Positions 14,348 to 22,126 of a stretch of 32,346 nucleotides of DNA are shown here, in pieces. The stretch covers positions 1 to 32,346 of the forward strand of contig CANQGL010000022.1 of NCBI GenBank assembly GCA_947623185.1. Direction: 5' to 3'. The position numbers were made by a program, and so were the translations under genes. The notes beneath the pieces were generated by a model. It saw nothing but the letters and a program-made list of their open reading frames with translations, made no database searches and had not been told where the DNA came from. Within the stretch, counting starts at the first letter, position 1. The number at the start of each line of letters is the position of its first letter. The DNA comes from an uncultured Lachnospiraceae bacterium (GTDB taxonomy: Bacteria > Bacillota > Clostridia > Lachnospirales > Lachnospiraceae).

Positions 14348-15304
14348 ATGGTACTGCAGTCGGTCAAAAGTGTCTTTGCGCTCTTAACGCTCATCGGCAT
14401 CGGCTATTATTTTACGGGAAAGCCGTGGTTCGGGAAACAGGGGATGGATTTCCTATCCAAGTTCACGATCGATGTGACGATCCCGTTTTACATGTTTTAC
14501 AACATATACAAGGACATCGGGACGAAGGAAGCGCTTTTTGAGCTGGTCTATAAACTTCCGGTGACGTTTTTCCTGATCGTGGTCTGTCTGGTGCTGACGT
14601 GGGTCTTCGGAGCCGTCATGCACGTCGACCGGTGCAGGAAAAACACGTTTGTGGTCGCGGTCGGCTTCTCGAACGTGGTCTTCATCGGATTCCCGGTCAT
14701 CCAGGCGCTCTGGGGCGAAGGGATCACCTCGGTCGGCGTCGTTTACTATATATCGAGCACGATCCTGTTCTGGACGGTCGGCGTCTGGCTCCTGCGGCGC
14801 GACGGCCGCTCGGAGAGCGCGAAGGGCGGCGCGTTCCCCGGAAACCTCAAACAGCTTTTTTCGCCTTCCATTATCGGGATGCTGCTCGCGATGGCGGCGA
14901 TCGTAGCCGGGATCCGGCTGCCGGATTTCGTCCTCACGCCGCTTTCCATGATCTCGGGCGTGACGTCGCCTTCGGCGCTGATCTTTATCGGCAGCGTGAT
15001 CCGCAACATGGACCGGAGCGCGATTCGTTCCGGAAAGGACATCTATCTGGCCCTGATCATGCGTTTCATCCTTACGCCGGTCATCGCCGCGCTGTTTTTG
15101 CGCCCGATGCCGGTTTCAACTGAAATGAAGCAGGTGTTTTTCGTCCTCACGGCAATGCCGTCCATGACGCAGATGGGCATCATGGCGAAGGAGTATGAGA
15201 GCGACTATGAGTTCGCCTGCACGGTCGTCATGCTGACGACGATCATCGGTATGCTGACCATCCCGCTCTATATGTTTATCATGCAGACGTTTCGTATTTT
15301 CTGA
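14348..15304 (+). CDS. AEC family transporter (auxin efflux carrier-like permease)
   Basis: About 318 residues, with some ten hydrophobic segments. AEC proteins move small organic acids or other metabolites across the membrane. Visible family features are the opening (SVFALLTLIGIGYYFTGKPW), SKFTIDVTIPFYMFYNI, the mid-protein VAVGFSNVVFIGFPVIQALW (matching the SNxGFxGxP-type motif), LTPLSMISGVTSPSALIFIG and a C-terminal TAMPSMTQMGIMAKEYESDY. ATG 14348 is preferred, with GGGGTGA 5 nt upstream; GTG 14339 in frame is the alternative. It follows the terminator of the previous gene closely. Its substrate is unknown. Confidence 0.9.
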   Translation: MVLQSVKSVFALLTLIGIGYYFTGKPWFGKQGMDFLSKFTIDVTIPFYMFYNIYKDIGTKEALFELVYKLPVTFFLIVVCLVLTWVFGAVMHVDRCRKNTFVVAVGFSNVVFIGFPVIQALWGEGITSVGVVYYISSTILFWTVGVWLLRRDGRSESAKGGAFPGNLKQLFSPSIIGMLLAMAAIVAGIRLPDFVLTPLSMISGVTSPSALIFIGSVIRNMDRSAIRSGKDIYLALIMRFILTPVIAALFLRPMPVSTEMKQVFFVLTAMPSMTQMGIMAKEYESDYEFACTVVMLTTIIGMLTIPLYMFIMQTFRIF

Positions 15305-15386
15305 AAATGCAGCCCGGCGTTGTTTTCGGAACTTTCCGCGCGCGGCGTCATAGGATGAGACCGATACGGTAAAACGCGGGGCGCGG

Positions 15387-17204
15387 ATGGCGGATCAGAA
15401 AGCGGACAGTCTTTTGAACATGGCGCTGGGAACGCCGGAGAAGGAACGGGAAAAGAGCGGGGATCTGAATCTCGGATTCGACGCCGCCACGCGGACATGG
15501 GAGCTGATCGTGACGTACAGCGGCGACCTTGAGACCGCGCTTAAGGAGCGGTTCCCGCAGGTCTTTTTTCGCGGACTGCTCGGAAACTTTGCGATCCTGC
15601 GGGTGCCGGAGGGACAGGTATCGGAGGTGATCGCGCTTACGGAGATCGAATATGCGGAACAACCGAAGAGGCTGTATTTTGCCGTGAATCAGGCGAAAGC
15701 GGCCTCTTGTATTTTGCCTTTGCAGGATCACGGGCGAAGGCGGACAGGAATCCCCGGTCTGAGCGGAAAGGGCGTTCTGGTGGCGGTGATCGATTCGGGG
15801 ATCGACTATTTCCATGAGGATTTCCGGGATCCGGACGGCGGCACGCGGATCCTGTACCTTTACGATCAGGTGAGCGGGACGGTCTTCGACAGACGTCGGA
15901 TCAACGAAGCGCTCGCGGCGGAAAGTCCGGGCATGGGGGCGAGTGCGCTCGCGGCGGGAGGCCCGGAAACGGCAGAGGTCGCGGACGTGGCGAAAAGCCC
16001 CGATACCGCAGACGGTATGGCCCCGCCGCGCGATGTGAACGGCCACGGGACGGCGGTCGCCGCCATAGCCGCCGGGAACGGGCGTGAAAACGGCGGTCTG
16101 TACCGCGGCGTCGCGTATGAGAGCGAGCTGGTGATTGTCCGGCTCGGCGCGGCGGATCCGGACGGCTTTCCGCACACCACCCAGCTGATGATCGGGGTCG
16201 ATTTTGCGGTGCGGACGGCGCTGAAGCTCGGACGCCCGCTGGCGCTGAACCTGAGTTTCGGCAACGCCTGCGGATCGCACGACGGAAACGGGATCCTGGA
16301 ACGCTATCTGGACAGCGCGGCGGAGATGGGGCGCAGCGTGTTCGTGATCGGGACCGGGAACGAGGGGGATTCCGGCGGGCACGCGTCGGGTACGATCCCA
16401 GGAAGCGGCGAGATCTCCGTCGATCTGGCCGTATCGGACTACGAGATCGGATTCTGCCTGCAGCTCTGGAAAAACTATGAGGATGAGATGGAGATCTTCC
16501 TGACCGATCCCTCCAAAACGGTACGGGAGCAGGTCAGCCCCCGCCGCGGCCCGTATACGCTTTCGCTCCGGGGAACGGATGTCCGGATCTTTTACGGGGA
16601 GCCGGGGCCGTTTAACATCGCGCAGGAGATCTTTTTTGATTTTATCCCGCGGCGGGATTATGTGGAGAGCGGGATCTGGCAGATCGTTCTTAAGGGACGG
16701 GTTGGCGCGCGTTACGATCTGTGGCTCCCGTCATCCGGCGCGGTGAACCGTACCACGGAATTTCTGCGCCCGTCGCCGGATACGACGCTCACGATCCCCT
16801 CGACGGCTCTGCGTCCGGTCTCCGTCGGCGCGTACGACGATTCCTCCATGGCTTACGCCCCGTTCTCCGGCCGCGGCGACACGAGGGCCTACCGGATCCA
16901 GAAGCCGGATCTTGTCGCGCCTGGCGTCGGGATCATCACGGCGGCGAACGGAGGCGGCTACGCGCCCGTGACGGGGACGTCGTTTGCGGCTCCGTTCGTG
17001 ACCGGAACGGCGGCCCTTCTGATGGAGTGGGGCATCGTGCGGGGGAACGACCCGTATCTCTACGGCGATAAGGTGAAGGCTTACCTGCGAAAGGGCGCGA
17101 AGCCGCTGCCCGCTTTTTCGGAGTATCCGAATCCGCAGACCGGCTACGGGGCGCTGTGCGCGGCGAAAAGCCTGCCCGATCAGGGAACTGGCGGCCTAAA
17201 TTAA
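15387..17204 (+). CDS. S8 (subtilisin) family serine peptidase, Csp-like
   Basis: A 605-residue subtilase. The catalytic triad is complete: Asp136 in VAVIDSGID, His220 in NGHGTAVAAIAAGN, Ser532 in TGTSFAAPFVTGTAALLMEW, with the oxyanion Asn in FVIGTGNEGDSGGH. There is no signal peptide. An N-terminal prodomain-like region (about 20-110) and a long insert between His and Ser (about 345-480, strand-rich) resemble the prodomain and jelly-roll of clostridial Csp germination proteases, which activate the cortex lysin SleC. An Ala/Gly-rich stretch (about 172-212) separates Asp and His. No SleC-like gene is nearby. The start has only a weak ribosome binding site. Csp-like is inference from architecture; the S8 assignment is firm. 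Confidence 0.9.
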   Translation: MADQKADSLLNMALGTPEKEREKSGDLNLGFDAATRTWELIVTYSGDLETALKERFPQVFFRGLLGNFAILRVPEGQVSEVIALTEIEYAEQPKRLYFAVNQAKAASCILPLQDHGRRRTGIPGLSGKGVLVAVIDSGIDYFHEDFRDPDGGTRILYLYDQVSGTVFDRRRINEALAAESPGMGASALAAGGPETAEVADVAKSPDTADGMAPPRDVNGHGTAVAAIAAGNGRENGGLYRGVAYESELVIVRLGAADPDGFPHTTQLMIGVDFAVRTALKLGRPLALNLSFGNACGSHDGNGILERYLDSAAEMGRSVFVIGTGNEGDSGGHASGTIPGSGEISVDLAVSDYEIGFCLQLWKNYEDEMEIFLTDPSKTVREQVSPRRGPYTLSLRGTDVRIFYGEPGPFNIAQEIFFDFIPRRDYVESGIWQIVLKGRVGARYDLWLPSSGAVNRTTEFLRPSPDTTLTIPSTALRPVSVGAYDDSSMAYAPFSGRGDTRAYRIQKPDLVAPGVGIITAANGGGYAPVTGTSFAAPFVTGTAALLMEWGIVRGNDPYLYGDKVKAYLRKGAKPLPAFSEYPNPQTGYGALCAAKSLPDQGTGGLN

Positions 17205-17250
17205 GGGAGGCACGACCGGAAGAAATATGGTGCCGACGGCCCGAATCTCA

Positions 17251-17280
17251 TTGACTTGGGCGGGATGCATATAGTATGAT
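17251..17280 (+). promoter_or_regulatory. Promoter of the interrupted surface-protein gene
   Basis: TTGACT (17251-17256), 18-bp spacer, TATGAT (17275-17280), about 75 bp before the start codon. Confidence 0.7.
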
Positions 17281-18333
17281 ATTAGCGTAATAAAAATATC
17301 TTGAAATACAAAATCACCGCTGATTTTTTACCGAAGAAACAGGAGGCATAATGCGATGAAAACAAGAGCAAGAAAAGCGATCTCGGTGCTGCTCTGCGCG
17401 GCGCTGATCGTTTCCGCATCGGGAACGGCTGCCTTTGCGGATGTGAAAGAGGTGTCGTATAATGACGGCATATGCGAGCACCATAAAGTGCACACCGATA
17501 CCTGCGGATACCGGGAAGCCAGGCCCGAGGTCCCGTGCAAACATGAGCATACGGACGCGTGCTACAAATACGTCGGGGTGGAGAGCCCGGGCGACGCGAC
17601 GGAGAGCGGCGGGAACGCGGACAGGGACAGAGTGCTGGACTGCCCGCATGAAAAGGGGAACCACGACGATTCGTGCGGCTATCAGCCCGCGGTGGAAGCG
17701 CATCCCTGCGAATTCAACTGCACCGAGTGCAACAACATTTCCTTTGTGAATGAAGACGGGGAATCGGAGCGTCACAAGGCTACCCCTGTGACGGACAGCT
17801 CGGTCACCTTATGGGATACATCCGAAAACGACGGCTGGTATTACGTCACCGGCACGGTGAACTTTAACGGGAATGAGCAGAATTCAAAGCGCATCGCGGT
17901 AAAGGGAAACGTCAGTCTGATCCTCTGCGACAATGGCGTACTCAACGCGAACCAGGGTATCGCGGTCCCGGCCGGGAGCAGTCTGACGATCTACGGACAG
18001 AGCAGCGGGAGCGGAAAGCTGAACGCTTCCAGCTCGAGCTATAACGCCCCGATCGGCGGCACTCCGAGAGACGTAAATACAGAGACGGCAGGTACGGCCG
18101 GAACGGGCAACATCACGATCGTCGGAGGCACGGTGAACGCGACGGTCAAAATAAAAGGAGGCGGTCCGGCCGCGATCGGAAGCGCCTACGCGAACAACGA
18201 TCCGTTCAAGATCGAGATCAAAGGCGGAAACGTGACCGCGAACGCCGGTGAAGGCGTCGGAGCCGGCATCGGTGGAAAGAACGCCGATATTACGATAAGC
18301 GGCGGTACGGTGAACGCGACGGGCGGCTATATC

Positions 18334-18341
18334 CCCGGCGA
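18334..18341. repeat. Target site duplication, left copy
   Basis: CCCGGCGA directly before the ISL3 left end; the identical octamer follows the right end at 20107-20114. Eight bp is the usual ISL3 duplication length. Confidence 0.95.
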
Positions 18342-18364
18342 GGTTCTTCCGCAATTATCCGTTT
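18342..18364. repeat. ISL3 left terminal inverted repeat
   Basis: 23 bp, identical to the reverse complement of 20084-20106; the next base differs (A against T). Confidence 0.95.
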
Positions 18365-19224
18365 AGAGTGGTTTTCATAAACCTTAATTTCGCTTCCAAC
18401 AGTTGTTTCCCGCACCTTCCATACATTGTTCGTTTGATCATTTTCAATCTGCTGTTTGTCCCTTCTACAAACCCATTACTGTACCTATATGCAACAGCGT
18501 TTTCCACCGCGTCAATGTCACGTTTAAGTCCTTTGGCAAAGCTGTTCAGCGCTTTTATCTGCTCTCTTTGATACTTTTCTATAAACAGGTGCAGTAAGGG
18601 GACATTTTTCCTCTCGAATATCGTGCGGAAATCTCTGATGCAGGCATGTATCCTCATGACCTCTGGATATTTGCCATAAATATATTCCCTATGATGCTCC
18701 GTGAGCGCGGTGCCCATCCAAAGGTACCTGAATACCCCTTCGCGCGTAATGTAATCCTTTTCCTTCCCGGCACTCCCGGTTTTATACTTTATGGTTTCCG
18801 TCATAGTCCTTTTATATGGCTGCTCCATAAAGCTTTGCTTCTCTTTCTCTTCAATCTTTACAAGGTGTTCGAATGCCCTGCTCCGTGATCCGGCATATCC
18901 CTGGGCATAAATTTCTTTCACGGTTTGGCTTTTACTCCATCCCGCGTGAAGGGCCTTAACGATCGTGTCATAAAACGGGTCAAGCTTGCTCTGCCTTATG
19001 CCATACATGCTGAGTTCCTTAGGATCTCCATCTCGATATTTGGCAATGGTGTTTCTGCCTATGCCCATACGCCTTGCGATCTCCCGGTAACTGCAGCCTT
19101 CTTTCAGGAATCCCTGTATCTGGCAGATCATTTGATAACGTTTTTCAGAAAATCCCAGGCAGTTATCCACACTGGCAACGATTTTTTTTACATGGATCCT
19201 CGAAATCCCTGGTTTCCACTTCAT
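18355..19224 (-). CDS. ISL3 transposase, C-terminal part (second reading frame)
   Basis: Open for 289 codons from ATG 19224, but probably read as the continuation of the upstream frame after a shift at the A8 run (19182-19189). It contains the inserted helix-turn-helix (GCSYREIARRMGIGRNTIAK), LDPFYDTIVKALHAGWSKSQ, and the catalytic Glu in GFVEGTNSRLKMIKRTMYGR. Joined to the N-terminal part with one A fewer it gives 553 residues, the size usual for long ISL3 transposases. The internal ATG has no ribosome binding site, so independent translation is unlikely. Confidence 0.85.
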   Translation of the reverse strand: MKWKPGISRIHVKKIVASVDNCLGFSEKRYQMICQIQGFLKEGCSYREIARRMGIGRNTIAKYRDGDPKELSMYGIRQSKLDPFYDTIVKALHAGWSKSQTVKEIYAQGYAGSRSRAFEHLVKIEEKEKQSFMEQPYKRTMTETIKYKTGSAGKEKDYITREGVFRYLWMGTALTEHHREYIYGKYPEVMRIHACIRDFRTIFERKNVPLLHLFIEKYQREQIKALNSFAKGLKRDIDAVENAVAYRYSNGFVEGTNSRLKMIKRTMYGRCGKQLLEAKLRFMKTTLNG

Positions 19225-20017
19225 GGGGGATCGTAATTGTCGCCGGCAAATGCTGATTCAAGGCCTTCTTTACCGCCTCCAGAAGGTTCTGATGCAGATG
19301 GAACCTGTCCGCAGCCTGCATTGCGTCCGGCAGTTCCTCTGCGATTACTTTTGCGTAGGCGCTTGCCCTGTCCCTTGTTATAACTTTAATATGTTTATTA
19401 TTTTTCAGCCATTCGCGGAGGCTTTCACCATCCCTGCCATCCAACAGAGTAACCGGTGTGTGGGTACGTTCGTCAACGATTATCGTGCCATAGGTATTAC
19501 GTTTTTTATACGCAAAATCATCGACGCCCACTACTTCCCCAACAACTGGGGCCCCAAGAGATTCGTACCTTTTTATAAGCAGCCGGATAACGCTGTCGCC
19601 GCTGATCCGGATACCCAATTTGTCACAGATCCTGGAGCAGCCTTCACAGCTGGTTTCCAATGCCAGCATACATATGAAATCAGCGCAGCGTTTTGTCAAA
19701 CGGCTGTATGGATCCAGGAAACCATCAAATGATTCCGCAATTGTTGTGGCATCGCAGTCATCATTGGCACATCGGTATTCCCGCGCTTTAATTTCCAGCC
19801 TGACATTTTTCCCCAAGATGGGCAGATCCTGGACCCGTCTCGTATATGTCCCATGATAAATGGTGCTCAATGTTCCGCACTTAGGGCACCGGCATTGAGT
19901 AGTGATCGATTTTGCATAGATGCGGATTTGGTTTTCCTGTTGATTAATCTCTGTTATTTTCAGGCATTTCTCCGGAAAAAACTCTCTTAAAAATATAGCA
20001 TCATTTATCTTGTCCAT
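19163..20017 (-). CDS. ISL3 transposase, N-terminal part (first reading frame)
   Basis: Starts at ATG 20017 with GGAG about 9 nt upstream and ends at TAA 19163, 284 codons. It carries the zinc-finger-like DNA-binding region (CRCPKCGTLSTIYHGTYTRR ... YRCANDDC, about 42-85) and the first two catalytic Asp: EVVGVDDFAYKKRNTYGTII and KVITRDRASAYAKVI, followed by ADRFHLHQNLLEAVKKAL. The final residues after NHLP-type ATITIPHEVETRDFEDPCKK are out of frame with the conserved C-terminal half, so alone it lacks the catalytic Glu and should be inactive. A 5-bp hairpin (20030-20044) precedes the ribosome binding site. Confidence 0.88.
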   Translation of the reverse strand: MDKINDAIFLREFFPEKCLKITEINQQENQIRIYAKSITTQCRCPKCGTLSTIYHGTYTRRVQDLPILGKNVRLEIKAREYRCANDDCDATTIAESFDGFLDPYSRLTKRCADFICMLALETSCEGCSRICDKLGIRISGDSVIRLLIKRYESLGAPVVGEVVGVDDFAYKKRNTYGTIIVDERTHTPVTLLDGRDGESLREWLKNNKHIKVITRDRASAYAKVIAEELPDAMQAADRFHLHQNLLEAVKKALNQHLPATITIPHEVETRDFEDPCKKNRCQCG

Positions 20018-20083
20018 GGCATAGTCTCCGTATCAATAAGATACATTGATTATACTATGATCTTCACAAAAAGTATAGCGCAA

Positions 20084-20106
20084 AAACGGATAATTGCGGA
20101 AGAACC
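20084..20106. repeat. ISL3 right terminal inverted repeat
   Basis: 23 bp, perfect inverted match of 18342-18364, ending in GGAAGAACC. Confidence 0.95.
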
Positions 20107-20114
20107 CCCGGCGA
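20107..20114. repeat. Target site duplication, right copy
   Basis: CCCGGCGA, identical to 18334-18341. Confidence 0.95.
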
Positions 20115-21903
20115 TTACCAGATGTCCGGCGGAGCCGGGATCGGCAACAGCGGAGACGCGGGCGACGCCTGCAACATTACGATAAGCGGCGGAACGGTGA
20201 CGGCAAAGGGCGGCCGTGAGGCTGCCGGCATCGGAGGCGGAAAAGCCGGATTCGGCGGGACCGTACAGATCTCCAACGCCACCCTCAAGGCGACGGGAGA
20301 GCGGACCGCGATCGACGCGGCCGATTTCGGAGACGACTGGGGCGCGGACGGAGGCTACCTCGTTATCGACAACAACGCCGCGACGCAGCACGAAGCGGTC
20401 GTCGCGATCGACGCCAACGGGCTTTCGGGCATGTCGGAAGACGGACTTGCGCAGTATAAGTCCCTGACGGTCAGACCGGCCACGGTAAAGAAGGTCGGAG
20501 TGGTTCCGAAGCAGAGCTACGCGAACGTCGGAAACGAGATCCAGTACGGGATCGTCATTGAGGAAGGCGCGCCTGCCGGGACCGACGTTTCCCGCTTTGT
20601 CGGCGCCAGCTGGAGCGTGTTCTCGACGGAGGGGCGCGCAATGAGCCCCAACACCCGGATCGATCAGAATACCGGGCTCCTGACGATCGGCGGAGACGAG
20701 AAACTCATGGATCTTACGGTCAGCACCTCCCTCAGCATCCCGGCAGGCGGCGTGCAGCCGGGCAATACGACGGCAAGCGTCAGCGTGTCGCAGAGGGGAT
20801 ACACGGTCTCCTTTGACGCGAACGGCGGAACGGTCTCCGCATCTCCGATGACGACCAGATACGGCGTCCTTACGGGAACGCTGCCGGTACCGGAGAGAAG
20901 GGGACACACCTTCATGGGCTGGTATACGGAAAAGACGCAGGCGGCCGACAGCAAAACGGATACGCTGGCCGGTCTGGAGCCGGTGGACGGAAATACGGTA
21001 TTCTCACAGGATACGACGGTATATGCGGGCTGGAAGAAGAAAGTCTACCGCGTGACGTTCGACGGAACGGGCGGCATGAACAATTACACCGTTCAGGTCG
21101 ATTTCGGAGGCCATGTGCCGGGCCTTTCGATCCCGGCGGAGGTGTACGGACAGTTTGACGGCTGGTATGCGGATCCGGACTACACGCACAGATGGGATTT
21201 CGACAGAGAGATCGTCGAGGGCGAAATGACGCTCTACGCGAAGTGGAAGAAAGCCGATCCGGGCAGCGGCTCCGGAGGCGGTTCAGGCAGCACCGGGAGC
21301 AGTTCCGGCAGCTCCAGCTCCGGAAGCAGCTCGAGTTCCGCAAGCAGCTCGGGCGGCGGTTCGGGCTCCGGCAGTTCCGACAGCGGGACGGGCAGCCAGA
21401 ACACCGCGGCCAATAACGTGGCGGCGGGTCCGGGAAGTGAAAACGTCTATGTTCCGACAGTCGTTCCGGGGACCGGAAGCCAGCTTATGACGGTCGTGAA
21501 TACGGTCGCGGACGGCAATCCGATGGAGGGACTTACAAACGTCTCCGTCGTATCCGGCGCATGGAGCCAGAACGAGCAGGGCGACTGGTCGCTTCAGTAC
21601 AGCGACGGAGCGGTCGCTTCCAATACATGGGTCTGCGTCACGGAAGCCGACGGAGCGCACTGGTATCACTTTAACGATACCGGCCTGATGGATTCCGGAT
21701 GGCTGAATCTGGACGGCAAGGTCTACTTCCTGCACAACGTCCACGACGGCACGGCGGGCCGTATGCTCACCGGCTGGCAGCTCATCGGCGAGAAGTGGTA
21801 TTACTTCAGCAAGGAGGAGGACGCGACGCTCGGCCTGCTTCTGACCGACACCACAACGCCGGACGGCTACAAAGTAAACGCCAACGGAGAATGGATCCAG
21901 TGA
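20115..21903 (+). pseudogene. Large secreted surface protein, 3' part, separated by the ISL3 element
   Basis: Reads on in the frame of the 17356 gene once the IS and one duplication copy are removed (GGYIPGDYQMSGGAGIGNSG across the join). Numbered on the restored protein, it holds the rest of the Gly-rich carbohydrate-binding repeats (to about 420) and an Ig-like stretch (about 430-555). Two Listeria-Bacteroides/InlB B-type repeats follow (YTVSFDANGGTVSASPMTTR...FMGWYTE from about 558, and YRVTFDGTGGMNNYTVQVDF...FDGWYAD from about 640). Next come a Ser/Gly linker (about 712-760) and C-terminal aromatic wall-binding repeats (GAWSQNEQGDWSLQYSDGAV, GWLNLDGKVYFLHNV, GWQLIGEKWYYFS). It now lacks promoter, start and signal peptide; ATG 20122 has no ribosome binding site, so it is presumably silent. 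Confidence 0.9.
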
Positions 21904-21929
21904 CGGACGGCAGCTTGAATGGAATTGAG

Positions 21930-21977
21930 TCCGGCGACGGATAGCAGCTCTGACGGAAACAGATCCGGCGACGGATA
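21930..21977. repeat. 34-bp period direct repeat after the surface-protein gene
   Basis: TCCGGCGACGGATA occurs at 21930-21943 and 21964-21977, each followed by a near copy of RCAGCT. Non-coding, between the stop and the terminator. Confidence 0.7.
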
Positions 21978-22005
21978 ACAGCTTTACAGGCCATGACGGA
22001 AACGC

Positions 22006-22037
22006 GGGGCCGGATCGTGAGGATCCGGCCCCTTTTT
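22006..22037 (+). terminator. Terminator of the surface-protein gene
   Basis: GGGGCCGGATC (22006-22016) pairs with GATCCGGCCCC (22022-22032), followed by five T. Confidence 0.92.
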
Positions 22038-22126
22038 ACGGAATATCCGGCCTCTTTTCCTGTGGATTTTTCACGGGCAACGTGGTATACTTTGGGAATG
22101 CAGAAGAAAAGGCGGAGATAAATAAG

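Larger units (their letters stand above)
17356..18366 (+). pseudogene. Large secreted surface protein, 5' part, interrupted by ISL3 element
   Basis: AGGAGG lies 9 nt before ATG 17356. The product has a signal peptide (MKTRARKAISVLLCAALIVS, cut near ...TAAFA). A Cys/His-rich segment follows (about 36-125) with CEHHKVHTDTCGY, CKHEHTDACYKY and CPHEKGNHDDSCGY. After that comes the start of a repetitive beta-helix-like carbohydrate-binding region (about 150-328) with GGTVNATVKIKGGGPAAIGS and GGNVTANAGEGVGAGIGGKN. The native frame is cut at 18342 by the IS; only eight foreign codons follow before TAG 18364. The truncated 336-residue product could still be made and secreted but lacks all C-terminal wall-binding domains. 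Together with 20115-21903 it would have been 924 residues. Confidence 0.9.
18342..20106 (-). mobile_element. Complete ISL3-family insertion sequence, 1765 bp
   Basis: Bounded by perfect 23-bp inverted repeats that begin GGTTCTTCCGCAATTATC, at 18342-18364 and 20084-20106, with 8-bp direct duplications of CCCGGCGA outside. The transposase is on the minus strand and its TAA stop lies inside the left repeat. Base composition is visibly more A/T-rich than the interrupted gene. Perfect repeats and duplication indicate a recent and potentially mobile copy. Confidence 0.96.

Noticed and set aside
20122-21903. Independent gene starting at ATG 20122
   Set aside because: No ribosome binding site or signal peptide. 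The frame continues exactly from the 17356 gene across the IS, so it is the 3' half of that gene.
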